A stretch of DNA of 64,000 bases from Ruminococcus sp. (GTDB taxonomy: Bacteria > Bacillota > Clostridia > Oscillospirales > Ruminococcaceae). The notes under the pieces were generated by a model. The model was not told the origin of the DNA. It did not search any database and worked only from the letters and a program-made list of their open reading frames with translations. The position numbers were made by a program, and so were the translations under genes. Shown here one piece after another: positions 24,558-32,709 of this stretch (its first letter is position 1; each line of letters begins with the position of its first letter). The stretch is taken from positions 17,866 through 81,865 of the forward strand of contig JAFWSI010000063.1 in the NCBI GenBank assembly GCA_017519415.1. The letters are read 5' to 3'.

Positions 24558-25229
24558 ATGGTAAGCTTCAACAACGACTGGGATCAGCTGCTGAAGGGAG
24601 AATTTGAAAAGGATTACTACCTAAAGCTTCGGCAGGATCTTATAAACGAATACAGGACACAGCGGATATATCCCGGAATGTACGACATATTCAACGCGCT
24701 CAAATACACCTCCTACGAGGACGTGAAGTGCGTCATCATCGGACAGGATCCCTATCACGGTGCAGGGCAGGCACACGGCCTGAGCTTTTCCGTGCGTAAG
24801 GGAGTAGCACCGCCGCCGTCGCTGATAAATATATTCAAGGAGATAAAGAACGATCTCGGTATCGACAATCTCGGAAAGCACGGTGAGCTGACAAAATGGG
24901 CGCAGGAGGGAGTCCTGCTGCTCAACTCGGTGCTTACGGTCCGTGCGGATCAGGCAAGGAGCCACCGCGGACTCGGCTGGGAGTACTTTACCACCGACGT
25001 TATAGAGCTCCTGAACAAGCGTGAAAAGCCAATGGTATTCATGCTCTGGGGAGGCGACGCAAAGGCAAAGCAGCAGTTTATAACCAATCCCGCGCACCTT
25101 GTACTCAAGGCGGCTCATCCAAGCCCACTTTCGGCGTACAACGGATTTTTCGGGTGCAGGCATTTTTCAAAGGCCAACGCCTTCCTGCGTGAAAAGGGAC
25201 TGGGCGAGATAGACTGGTCCATAGACTGA
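24558..25229 (+). CDS. ung: Uracil-DNA glycosylase (family 1)
   Basis: Removes uracil from DNA as the first step of base excision repair. The 223-residue protein shows the water-activating motif GQDPYHGAGQAHGLSFSV, the LLLNSVLTVRADQARSHRGLGW segment with the uracil-binding residues, VFMLWGGDAKAK, and the DNA-intercalating loop AAHPSPLSAYNGFFGC. GGGAGG precedes the ATG. A weak hairpin with a short T run (24513-24540) lies upstream, and metF follows after 12 bp. Confidence 0.95.
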   Translation: MVSFNNDWDQLLKGEFEKDYYLKLRQDLINEYRTQRIYPGMYDIFNALKYTSYEDVKCVIIGQDPYHGAGQAHGLSFSVRKGVAPPPSLINIFKEIKNDLGIDNLGKHGELTKWAQEGVLLLNSVLTVRADQARSHRGLGWEYFTTDVIELLNKREKPMVFMLWGGDAKAKQQFITNPAHLVLKAAHPSPLSAYNGFFGCRHFSKANAFLREKGLGEIDWSID

Positions 25230-25241
25230 AGGGAGTAAGAA

Positions 25242-26102
25242 ATGCATATAAAAGAGCTTTTCGGCAAAAAGACGGTATTCTCCTTCGAGGTGTTTCCTCC
25301 GAAGAAGACCAGCCCGGTGGAGGTAGTATACAGCACCCTTGACGAGCTCAGGGATCTCCGCCCCGATTTCATAAGCGTCACCTTCGGCGCAGGCGGCAGC
25401 GGCAACAGCCGATATGCGCTGGATATAGCCTCAAGGATAAAGGAGAGCGGCATAACGCCCATGCTTCACCTGCCCTGCATAAACTTCACAAGGGCGGAGA
25501 TAGACGCAGCCCTCAGCGAGGCGCAGGAGCGCGGCATAGAGAACATACTGGCGCTCAGGGGCGACATAAACCCGGATATACCGCCGGTGGAGGAGTTTCG
25601 CTACGCCAGCGACCTCGTAGCCTACATAAAGTCAAAGGGCAGCTTTGATATTGCGGGAGCCTGCTATCCCGAGTGTCATCCCGACGCAGAGAGCCTTGTG
25701 GAGGATATAAGGAACCTGCGCAAAAAGGTGGACGCAGGTGCGGATCATCTCATAACCCAGCTTTTCTTCGACAACGAATATTTCTACGATTTCCGTGAAA
25801 AGGCTGCTTTGGCGGGAATTAACGTGCCCATAGAAGCGGGAATAATGCCCGTTGTGAACACAAATCAGATACAGCGCATGGTGACCACCTGCGGCGCCAG
25901 TCTGCCGCCTAAATTCGTGCGCATAATGACGAGATACGGCAGCAGTCCCGAGGCTCTCCGCGACGCGGGAATAGCCTATGCCATAGACCAGATAGTGGAT
26001 CTTGTGGCCAGCGGAGTTGACGGCATACACCTTTACACGATGAACAATCCTTACGTTGCGCGGAAGATAAGCGAGGCTGTCTCCGGCATAATCAGTGTGT
26101 GA
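25242..26102 (+). CDS. metF: 5,10-Methylenetetrahydrofolate reductase
   Basis: Reduces methylene-THF to methyl-THF, the methyl donor for methionine synthesis. The TIM-barrel protein of 286 residues has the N-terminal VFSFEVFPPKK (catalytic Glu), DFISVTFGAGGSG, ENILALRGD, and AGADHLITQLFFDN. It overlaps the next gene by TGATG, so the two are translationally coupled. That gene encodes a MetH-reactivation-type domain, which supports a methionine/one-carbon role for the pair. Confidence 0.95.
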   Translation: MHIKELFGKKTVFSFEVFPPKKTSPVEVVYSTLDELRDLRPDFISVTFGAGGSGNSRYALDIASRIKESGITPMLHLPCINFTRAEIDAALSEAQERGIENILALRGDINPDIPPVEEFRYASDLVAYIKSKGSFDIAGACYPECHPDAESLVEDIRNLRKKVDAGADHLITQLFFDNEYFYDFREKAALAGINVPIEAGIMPVVNTNQIQRMVTTCGASLPPKFVRIMTRYGSSPEALRDAGIAYAIDQIVDLVASGVDGIHLYTMNNPYVARKISEAVSGIISV

Positions 26103-26788
26103 TGGAGCTGCTTCCGGTTTCCAAAGCGGAGGCGGCGCGGTATATGGGAGTAAAGGGAGAGCCGGATCCCTCTGTAAAGGAGCTCCTTGACCGTGCGGAG
26201 GAGCTGGTCCGCGGAAAAGTAAGACCGAAGTATGTATACCTTGAGACCGGCGTTGAGATAAGGGAGGAGGGCGTACTTCTCGGAGCCATGTCAGAGCCAC
26301 TGACCGGAGAGGACATAAAGCGCCACCTCAAGGGCTGCGGGAAAGCAGTTCTGCTGGCGGCTACGCTCTCGCAGGAGGCGGACAAGCTCATAAGGCAGGC
26401 GGCGGTCACCAATGTAGCGGAGTCCCTTGCCATAGACTGCATATGCAGCGCAGCTGTAGAGCAGGTCTGCAACAGGGCGGAGGAGGAGATCTTCTCGCGG
26501 ATAAGTGCCCCCTACAGGACCTGGCGCTTCAGTCCCGGCTACGGAGATCTTCCCATAACTCATCAGCGCGGATTTATCCTCGCATTGAACGCTCAGAGGC
26601 GCATAGGGCTCACCGTAACGGACAGCTGTCTCCTTATACCTTCAAAGTCTGTAACGGCCATAATAGGCATTTCTGACGCTCCTGTGGCCAAGGGAGCAAA
26701 GGGCTGCGGAGCCTGTACCATGAGAGAGAGCTGCGCCTACCGTGCAGGAGGGAGAACCTGCAATATCAATACTGTGCATTTAGCCTGA
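26102..26788 (+). CDS. Stand-alone cobalamin-dependent methionine synthase activation-type protein
   Basis: About 228 residues. The centre and C-terminus (VAESLAIDCICSAAVEQVCN, then RFSPGYGDLPI, then LTVTDSCLLIPSKSVTAIIGIS) match the activation domain of MetH, which binds S-adenosylmethionine and re-methylates cob(II)alamin. Here it is a separate gene, as in several anaerobes with split methionine synthase. The C-terminus adds a Cys cluster (GCGACTMRESCAYR, then CN) that could bind a metal or iron-sulfur cluster. Start at 26102 overlaps the metF stop; a GTG one codon earlier is also in frame. The partner MetH catalytic modules are not in this window. Confidence 0.85.
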   Translation: MELLPVSKAEAARYMGVKGEPDPSVKELLDRAEELVRGKVRPKYVYLETGVEIREEGVLLGAMSEPLTGEDIKRHLKGCGKAVLLAATLSQEADKLIRQAAVTNVAESLAIDCICSAAVEQVCNRAEEEIFSRISAPYRTWRFSPGYGDLPITHQRGFILALNAQRRIGLTVTDSCLLIPSKSVTAIIGISDAPVAKGAKGCGACTMRESCAYRAGGRTCNINTVHLA

Positions 26789-26863
26789 AATATATCACAG
26801 TATAAACACGTTATATGTTATAAACTCACTATAAACGCCCGTAAAATCTATGAAATATTTATA

Positions 26864-26893
26864 TTGACATAAATAACTATAAAGTGATATAAT
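26864..26893 (+). promoter_or_regulatory. Promoter of the solute-binding lipoprotein gene
   Basis: TTGACA (26864-26869), 18 bp, TATAAT (26888-26893). Confidence 0.7.
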
Positions 26894-26959
26894 TAAGAAA
26901 AGCATAGTTATAAGGTATAATAATAGAGGGAAAGGGCAATATTAAAAGGAGTTAATACA

Positions 26960-28366
26960 ATGAGAAAAGCAAGATATTTCGTTTCCGCAGTACTCATAGC
27001 GACAATGTCGATGTCTTTTCTTTCATGCAGCAGCAGGAAGAACTCCTCTTCGGAGTACAGCAGGGATCTCGACGCGTCGGTAAGGGAAAAGATCAACCGT
27101 AATGCCGCAGAATCCGAGCTTCTCAAGGGAGACAAGCTTGAGAACGGAGTGATAAAGTGGCTTTCTGACTGGGACATCAATCCTGACGGTACGGGAAAGA
27201 ACGTGCCTATCGACCTTGCGGTATTCCAGGAGAGATACGGCGGCTCGGTAAAGTACTATAAATGTACCTACGGCGACCGTTACGACAAGCTTGCGGAGTA
27301 TATAAGCTCCGACGAGGGCATAGACTTCTTCTACGGAGGAAATCTTGACGCCTTCCCAAAGGGAGCAATAAAGGACATTTTCGTTCCCGCAGACGATCAT
27401 ATAGACTTTGATTCGCCTCTGTGGGAGGATGTAAAGGATATAAACGACAGCTTCCTGTGGAACGGAAAGCATTATATGGTCGGCGTTCAGCCGACAGGCG
27501 ACAAGGTCGCCGTAGTATACAACAGAAAGACTGTTGCCGAGGCAGGTCTCGACGATCCCGCAGACCTTTTTGCAAAGGGCGAGTGGACATGGGACGCTTT
27601 CCAGGATATGCTGGAGAAGTACGTTGACAACAGCAGTCAGAAATACGGCATAGACGGCTGGTGGTTCGAGTTCGGACTTATGAACACCATAGGTATACCG
27701 CCTGTAAGCCTCGAGAATGGAAAGCTTGTGAGCAATCTCAGCGATCCGGCTATGGAGCGCGTACAGAACTGGATATACAGCCTCTATCAGAAGGGATATA
27801 TCGCCATAGGCGGAGAGGATCTCGGCTGGGAGACTCAGCCGTCATATATAGGCGAGGGCAAGACCCTTTTCTATCCCGTGGGACTTTACGAGTTCTACAA
27901 GGAGAAATCACAGTGGTCGGCGACCTACGGCGAGGACGTTTTCTTCGTTCCCATGCCGAGGGACCCGAAGGCGGACGAATACTATATCCCTACGGGCTTT
28001 GAGGCCTATATGTTCGTAAGAGGCGGCTCAAATCCCGAGGGCGTTGCGAGGTATCTCGACTGCAAACGGTTCACTCATCTTGACGAGGATACAAAGTCCG
28101 TGGCGGACAAACAGTTCCTTGACGACTACGGCTGGACTCAGGAAATGCTGGACATGAAGGACAGTATGCAGGAGCTTGCCGAGGACAATCCTGTTATAGA
28201 CATATCCAACGGCGTATCTGAGGACTGCGGCGTGCTTCTCAATGACAGTCTGAGACTTACCGCAAGGGGCACTCCGTGGAACGAGACCTACGATACTATA
28301 TACGCCACCGTGGATAAGTACCTTGAAAACATCAATTCCGCACCTGCATCCGGGACTGCGGATTAA
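26960..28366 (+). CDS. Extracellular solute-binding lipoprotein (family 1, probably sugar ABC transporter)
   Basis: 468 residues. Signal peptide with lipobox FLSC (Cys near residue 23). The rest has the family 1 binding-protein pattern: VIKWLSDWDINPDG, KVAVVYNRKTVAEAGLDDPADLFAKGEWTWDAF spread over the hinge-adjacent segment, and a closing helix with YDTIYATVDKYLENI. No permease or ATPase gene is nearby, so it is an orphan receptor that must pair with a transporter elsewhere. The ligand is not predictable; an oligosaccharide would fit the organism. Own promoter upstream, AAAGGAG before the ATG. Confidence 0.85.
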   Translation: MRKARYFVSAVLIATMSMSFLSCSSRKNSSSEYSRDLDASVREKINRNAAESELLKGDKLENGVIKWLSDWDINPDGTGKNVPIDLAVFQERYGGSVKYYKCTYGDRYDKLAEYISSDEGIDFFYGGNLDAFPKGAIKDIFVPADDHIDFDSPLWEDVKDINDSFLWNGKHYMVGVQPTGDKVAVVYNRKTVAEAGLDDPADLFAKGEWTWDAFQDMLEKYVDNSSQKYGIDGWWFEFGLMNTIGIPPVSLENGKLVSNLSDPAMERVQNWIYSLYQKGYIAIGGEDLGWETQPSYIGEGKTLFYPVGLYEFYKEKSQWSATYGEDVFFVPMPRDPKADEYYIPTGFEAYMFVRGGSNPEGVARYLDCKRFTHLDEDTKSVADKQFLDDYGWTQEMLDMKDSMQELAEDNPVIDISNGVSEDCGVLLNDSLRLTARGTPWNETYDTIYATVDKYLENINSAPASGTAD

Positions 28367-28486
28367 AGAACGGCTGCTCACGGCAGCTGTATAACGGATC
28401 GAAACACCTTTATCATACGCAATAGATATATTTGAAGAGTTATTTATTCTGGATACTATTTTTGTCAGAGAAAGGAGGCTGTGATT

Positions 28487-29434
28487 ATGGAGAAAGTTCT
28501 TGTTACAGGAGGCTGTGGTCTTATCGGTAAACATATCTGCTCAGGCCTTTTAAAGAAGGGCTATGAGGTCATAGCTGTAGATTTGGAAGAGTCGGGATAT
28601 AACGAGGGTAAGCTCAATTATTCTTCTGTTCAGTGCGCTCCGACGGATAAAAACACCATTGCCGAGTTGTTTGAGAACAACGAGATAGATGTCCTTATTC
28701 ACGCAGCCTGCACAGTCGATAATGACCTCGGACCTGTCATAACCGAAAAGCAGATGAAGGATTCCGAGCAGGTGGATAAATTCATATTCCGCTACGCTAT
28801 GACGGAAAACGTCAAAAAGATAATCCTGCTGAGCACGGATCAGGTATACCAGTTCCCGAAGACCCGTGAACCCATAAGGGAGGACAGCGACCTTAAACCC
28901 GTCACCAATTATGCTCAGATGAAGTACAATTCCGAAAAGGCGCTTGTCAAGGAGCTTCAGCATCACAAGGAGACCCTGTGCTGCGTAGTTCGGTATTCTC
29001 CTGTGTACACGCTGAATTTCACGGATAATCTGGTCGCAAAGCTCACAGACCCCAAGGACGGAACGCTTTTCGTATACGGAAAGGGTCAGTACGGCTTCCA
29101 GCTGTGCTGCGTCCACAATCTTGTTGATTTCATGCTCTGTTTTCTCAAGAACGCCACCGAAGCCAACAGCTCGGGCGTATACAACGTAGGCGACAAGCTC
29201 CTTACGTCGGCCTCCGATATAATAGCGTTCATGAGAGAGAAGCACCGCCTCGGCGCGGTAGTGCAGAAGTCACCCGGAGCGCTTACAAAGATCAAGGGTA
29301 TCTTTATAAGCAAGGAGGAGAAGACCAATTACCGTTATCTTGATCTTGCGAAGCTGGAGAACAACAATATGCTTGACAAGACAAGGGCGGCAAAGTATGT
29401 AAACTTCCGCTGGGACATTCATAATACCAAATAA
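28487..29434 (+). CDS. NAD(P)-dependent epimerase/dehydratase (extended SDR)
   Basis: 315 residues. N-terminal dinucleotide motif VLVTGGCGLIGKHICSGL, then LIHAACTVDND, the catalytic triad region LLSTDQVYQF, and the Tyr-Lys pair in TNYAQMKYNSEK. Later AGAVVQKSP-like and FISKEEKTNYRYLD segments are not diagnostic of one substrate, so the sugar nucleotide acted on is unknown. The start at 28487 has AAAGGAGG eight bases upstream; the GTG at 28481 is too close to it. A strong terminator follows. Confidence 0.85.
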   Translation: MEKVLVTGGCGLIGKHICSGLLKKGYEVIAVDLEESGYNEGKLNYSSVQCAPTDKNTIAELFENNEIDVLIHAACTVDNDLGPVITEKQMKDSEQVDKFIFRYAMTENVKKIILLSTDQVYQFPKTREPIREDSDLKPVTNYAQMKYNSEKALVKELQHHKETLCCVVRYSPVYTLNFTDNLVAKLTDPKDGTLFVYGKGQYGFQLCCVHNLVDFMLCFLKNATEANSSGVYNVGDKLLTSASDIIAFMREKHRLGAVVQKSPGALTKIKGIFISKEEKTNYRYLDLAKLENNNMLDKTRAAKYVNFRWDIHNTK

Positions 29435-29467
29435 AAAATGCTGTACCGAAAGGTACAGCATTTTTTT
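29433..29467 (+). terminator. Intrinsic terminator of the SDR gene
   Basis: AAAAAATGCTGTACC-gaaa-GGTACAGCATTTTTTT, right after the stop codon. Confidence 0.88.
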
Positions 29468-29469
29468 AC

Positions 29470-29545
29470 AGTGATTAGTGCTTAGTTAGGAATGCTGTTT
29501 TAAATGTACAATGCAAACTAATCACTATTCACTAATAACTAATAA
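29470..29545. repeat. Remnant of the TAGTGATTAGTGCTTAG dispersed element
   Basis: Contains AGTGATTAGTGCTTAG and, in reverse, ACTAATCACTATTCACTAA. The same tails border the TAGGGG repeats at 4562 and 48991. Confidence 0.45.
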
Positions 29546-29546
29546 C

Positions 29547-29789
29547 TTATTCAATAACGGTGTAGTTTTCCGCAGCATTTTCCTTTGTTGCGTGCTCCGC
29601 AACGCTGAGCACCTTCACCTTGAGAGGGCGGGCACCCATATTGATCTCGATGACATCTCCCACCTTAACGTCGTAGGAGGCGCGTGCGACCCTGCCGTTA
29701 ACGACTATCTTCTCCGCGTCACAGGCCTCGTTGGCGACGGTCCTGCGCTTGATGAGGCGGGTCACCTTGAGGTATTTATCCAGTCTCAT
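29547..29789 (-). CDS. rqcP: RqcP-type S4 RNA-binding protein (YabO)
   Basis: An 80-residue protein that is a single S4 domain: MRLDKYLKVTRLIKRRTVANEAC, then IVVNGRVARASYDVKVGDVIEI. In Bacillus this protein (RqcP, formerly YabO) works with RqcH to add Ala tails to stalled nascent chains on 50S subunits. The neighbour order mazG-hup-yabO is conserved in Firmicutes and supports the call. A terminator (29810-29838) stands between hup and this gene, so it is probably expressed by read-through at a lower level. Confidence 0.9.
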   Translation of the reverse strand: MRLDKYLKVTRLIKRRTVANEACDAEKIVVNGRVARASYDVKVGDVIEINMGARPLKVKVLSVAEHATKENAAENYTVIE

Positions 29790-29809
29790 GAGACTATCCT
29801 TTCATGATA

Positions 29810-29838
29810 TAAAAAGGGGACAGCAAGCTGTCCCCTTT
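29810..29838 (-). terminator. Terminator between hup and rqcP
   Basis: On the minus strand AAAGGGGACAG-cttg-CTGTCCCCTTT followed by TTA. It likely gives high hup and low rqcP expression. Confidence 0.75.
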
Positions 29839-29843
29839 GATAA

Positions 29844-30143
29844 TTACTTTTTCTTGCTCTTCTTCTTGGGAGCGTTAACAGCTTCCTTCAGACCTCTGCC
29901 AGCCTTGAAAGCGGGAGCCTTGCAGGGAGGGCAAACCATCTTAGCCTTTGTCTTGGGGTTGATGCAGGTCTTTTCGCTTCTCTCACGAACCTCGAATGTA
30001 CCGAAGCCTGTGATAGAAACCTTCTCACCCTTCTCGAGGGATTCCTGAATAGCAGCGAGTGTAGACTCGAGTGCAGAAGCGGCGTCCTTCTTGGTGCAGT
30101 TAGCCTTTTCTGCGATGGAATTGATAAGTTCGGTCTTAGTCAT
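29844..30143 (-). CDS. hup: HU-family DNA-binding protein
   Basis: A 99-residue nucleoid protein. Helical half MTKTELINSIAEKANCTKKDAASAL, then KVSITGFGTFEVRERSEKT at the turn into the DNA-binding arm, then AFKAGRGLKEAVN and a basic Lys-rich tail (PKKKSKKK). Two oddities: the arm return has MVCPPCKAPAF, a CPPC pair where most HU proteins have I-P-A-S-like residues, and the C-terminus is extended by Lys. Its start overlaps the end of mazG by 8 bp with GGAGG inside mazG, so translation is coupled. Confidence 0.94.
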   Translation of the reverse strand: MTKTELINSIAEKANCTKKDAASALESTLAAIQESLEKGEKVSITGFGTFEVRERSEKTCINPKTKAKMVCPPCKAPAFKAGRGLKEAVNAPKKKSKKK

Positions 30144-30960
30144 TTTTTTGTTCCTCCGTTTTATTAATTATTGATTTTGCTTTGTCCCAGTAAATGTCCA
30201 GCTCTTCAATAGGAAGATTTTTCATGTCGATGTTGTCGGCTGAGGTAAGATCCTCTGTTACGGAAAAACGCTTGATGAATTTTTCCGTAGCGGTCTTTAA
30301 TGCGAGTTCAGCGTCAACACCGAGGTGTCTTGCCGCATTAACGCATGAAAACAGCAGATCGCCGATCTCTTCTTCGATATTTGCCTGATCGCTTGCTGCG
30401 ATAGCAGCGTCAAGCTCTGCCTTTTCTTTTCCGATACAAGCTACAGCGTCCTCAGCGCAGCGGAAATCCATACCTGCGCGCATTGCACGTTTGCCGACCT
30501 TTTGCGCTCTCATGAGAGCAGGCAGCGATTTAGCAACGCTTGTGAGGGTATCCGTATATCTCTCCTGACCCTTGGTCTCCATTTTGATGGCGTCCCAGTT
30601 TTTCAGCACCTGATCGGTGGTATTTGCCGGGACATCGCCAAAGACATGAGGATGACGGATGATAAGCTTTTTGCAGATTTCGTCGCACACATCATCGAAG
30701 GTGAAAGAATTGGTCTCCTCTTCGATCCTGCAATGGAAAACGACCTGAAGCAGAACGTCGCCCAGCTCTTCTCTGAGAAGCGCGGTATCTTCAAGGTCAA
30801 TGGCCTCGATGACCTCGCAGGTCTCCTCTATGAAGTCGCTTTTTATTGATTTGTGGGTCTGTTCTCTGTCCCACGGGCAGCCGCCCTCGCCTCTCAGCAG
30901 TTTTACTATCTCGAGTAGATCGCTGATAGAATAATGCTCTTTCTGCTGATATTCAACCAT
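30136..30960 (-). CDS. mazG: MazG nucleoside triphosphate pyrophosphohydrolase
   Basis: Hydrolyses NTPs and dNTPs to the monophosphate plus PPi, a house-cleaning activity. The 274-residue protein has two MazG domains. The first carries LRGEGGCPWDREQTH, IEETCEVIEAI and EELGDVLLQVVFH with the acidic metal ligands; the second carries EKAELDAAI and EEIGDLLFSCVNAARHLG. First gene of mazG-hup-rqcP with the promoter at 30995-31023. The gene's start has GGGAG about ten bases upstream. Confidence 0.94.
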   Translation of the reverse strand: MVEYQQKEHYSISDLLEIVKLLRGEGGCPWDREQTHKSIKSDFIEETCEVIEAIDLEDTALLREELGDVLLQVVFHCRIEEETNSFTFDDVCDEICKKLIIRHPHVFGDVPANTTDQVLKNWDAIKMETKGQERYTDTLTSVAKSLPALMRAQKVGKRAMRAGMDFRCAEDAVACIGKEKAELDAAIAASDQANIEEEIGDLLFSCVNAARHLGVDAELALKTATEKFIKRFSVTEDLTSADNIDMKNLPIEELDIYWDKAKSIINKTEEQKND

Positions 30961-30994
30961 AGGAAAACACTCCCTTAAAGACGGGCTATGTTAT

Positions 30995-31023
30995 ATAATA
31001 CCCTAAATTTCGGTAAATTGCAA
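30995..31023 (-). promoter_or_regulatory. Promoter of mazG-hup-rqcP
   Basis: On the minus strand TTGCAA (31018-31023), 17 bp, TATTAT (30995-31000), about 35 bp from the start codon. Confidence 0.65.
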
Positions 31024-31149
31024 CCTGTTTTTAGCATTTTTGTGAATAATGTAGAATAAAATGCCGGAGAAACTCACACTTTGTATATTATTGCCATATA
31101 ATTACCACTTGTAATAATCAAAAACAGGGTTTTATACAGCGATTTGGTA

Positions 31150-32145
31150 CTACCTATCCACAAAGCCGACCTTATGGAATACCTTAGAAACTATTCGCTG
31201 CGAGTATCTGAGAGCCTTTTCGGCACCCTCGGTATAGCACTGCTTCAGGTAGGCCTTATCGGTGCTGAGCCTTGCGAATTCAGTGCGGACAGGTTCGAGG
31301 TGGTCAGCCACCGCCTCGCCCACAGCAATCTTGAAGTCGCCGTAGCCCTTTCCCGCGAACTCCGACTCGATAGCCTTGAAGTCCTTGCCTGTTACGCAGG
31401 AATAGATAGTCATAAGGTTGTTGATGCCGTCCTTGCCCTCGCGGAAGCATACCTCCGCCTCGCTGTCGGTAACGGCTCTCTTGAATTTGCGCACTATGGT
31501 ATCCTTATCGTCGAGGATAAGGATGCACGCGTTGGGGTTCTCGTCTGATTTCGACATCTTCTTCGTGGGATCCTGTAGGGACATTACCTTTGCGCCCACA
31601 TCGATGATATAGGGCTCGGGCAGATTGAAGAAGTCTCCGTAACGCTGGTTGAAGCGCTGAGCTATATTTCTTGCCAGCTCCAGGTGCTGCTTCTGATCGA
31701 CGCCGACAGGGACAAGGTCGGCATTGTAAGCAAGAATATCCGCAGCCATGAGGGAGGGATATGTGAACAGACCTGCATTTACGTCGTCGGGGTGGCGCTG
31801 GCTTTTGTCCTTGAACTGAGTCATGCGTGAGAGCTCGCCGAACTGGGTATTGCAGCAGAGCACCCAGTTGAGCTCCGCATGAGTCCTTGCGTGGCTCTGA
31901 ATGAAGAGAATGGATCTCTGCGGGTCTATGCCGCAGGCCATGAGCAGAGCGTAGGAATTGAGCGTATTCTGTCTGAGCTTTGCGGGCTCCTGCTTGACTG
32001 TTATAGCGTGCATATCGGCAACGCAGTAGATACAATCGAATTTATCCTGGAGGGGAGCCCAGTTGCGGACTGCTCCGATGTAGTTTCCGAGAGTGAAGGT
32101 GCCCGTAGGCTGAATAGCGCTGAAGATCAGCTTTTTATCGTCCAT
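31150..32145 (-). CDS. trpS: Tryptophanyl-tRNA synthetase
   Basis: Class I aminoacyl-tRNA synthetase charging tRNA-Trp; 331 residues. The ATP-binding HIGH equivalent is in IQPTGTFTLGNYIGAVRNW (TLGN) and the second motif is KKMSKSDENPNACI. DMHAITVKQEP and ADILAYNADLVPVGVDQKQHLE are also family-typical. It follows an unknown gene by 12 bp and is probably co-transcribed with it; I see no T-box leader in front of either gene. AAGGAG precedes the ATG. Confidence 0.96.
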   Translation of the reverse strand: MDDKKLIFSAIQPTGTFTLGNYIGAVRNWAPLQDKFDCIYCVADMHAITVKQEPAKLRQNTLNSYALLMACGIDPQRSILFIQSHARTHAELNWVLCCNTQFGELSRMTQFKDKSQRHPDDVNAGLFTYPSLMAADILAYNADLVPVGVDQKQHLELARNIAQRFNQRYGDFFNLPEPYIIDVGAKVMSLQDPTKKMSKSDENPNACILILDDKDTIVRKFKRAVTDSEAEVCFREGKDGINNLMTIYSCVTGKDFKAIESEFAGKGYGDFKIAVGEAVADHLEPVRTEFARLSTDKAYLKQCYTEGAEKALRYSQRIVSKVFHKVGFVDR

Positions 32146-32157
32146 TTTGGTATCTCC

Positions 32158-32682
32158 TTACTGAGCAGCCTTATTTCTTTCTGCCTCGTCCTTGAGCTGG
32201 CAGTTTCTTATCTCGCTGAGCACTCTCTGATAGAGCACGTAGAATGTGCGGAGCTCGGGCTCGTCCTCGGGGATAACGCCTGCCTTGATCTCGGTCTTGT
32301 AAACGCCGCCCTTGGTGAGAACGAAGATATTGTTCGTTCTGCCCTTGGGGAGATCGTAGCTCTTTGTCTTCTCGCACTTGGGGATTATCTGTGAGGCGTT
32401 GGTAACGAGAGTATGAGCAGCCTGAACGAGGTTCCTGTACTTCTGTGAAGCGCCTGTGTATTCGCCGCCGTTGTTGAAGTAAACGTTGGCAGCTCCGTTT
32501 ATGAAGCATACCATAGAGGTGAGGACTTCCGACGACATGGGAATATCGATGACCACGCCGAAAACGTCGTCCTTCTTCTTGATGAAGTCGCTGAAGTAGC
32601 TTGCGGGGAAGTTGATGGCCTGACCTCTGGTCATAAGGTATTTCTGAGTGACATTATATCTGTCGGTCATTCTGTTTGGCAT
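32158..32682 (-). CDS. Conserved unknown protein upstream of trpS
   Basis: 174 residues, soluble, no signal peptide or membrane helix. Mixed alpha/beta composition with GVVIDIPMSSEVLTSMVCFINGAANVYF in the middle, then a helical part and NIFVLTKGGVYKTE near the end. I do not recognise the family. It is the first gene before trpS (12 bp apart) and starts behind AAAGGA. No cysteine motif or known active-site pattern stands out. Confidence 0.75.
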   Translation of the reverse strand: MPNRMTDRYNVTQKYLMTRGQAINFPASYFSDFIKKKDDVFGVVIDIPMSSEVLTSMVCFINGAANVYFNNGGEYTGASQKYRNLVQAAHTLVTNASQIIPKCEKTKSYDLPKGRTNNIFVLTKGGVYKTEIKAGVIPEDEPELRTFYVLYQRVLSEIRNCQLKDEAERNKAAQ

Positions 32683-32709
32683 AATGGATTATCCTTTCAG
32701 TTTTTATTC

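Noticed and set aside
32146-32157. T-box control of trpS
   Set aside because: Only 12 bp separate trpS from the upstream gene, and no T-box consensus or antiterminator is visible before that gene.
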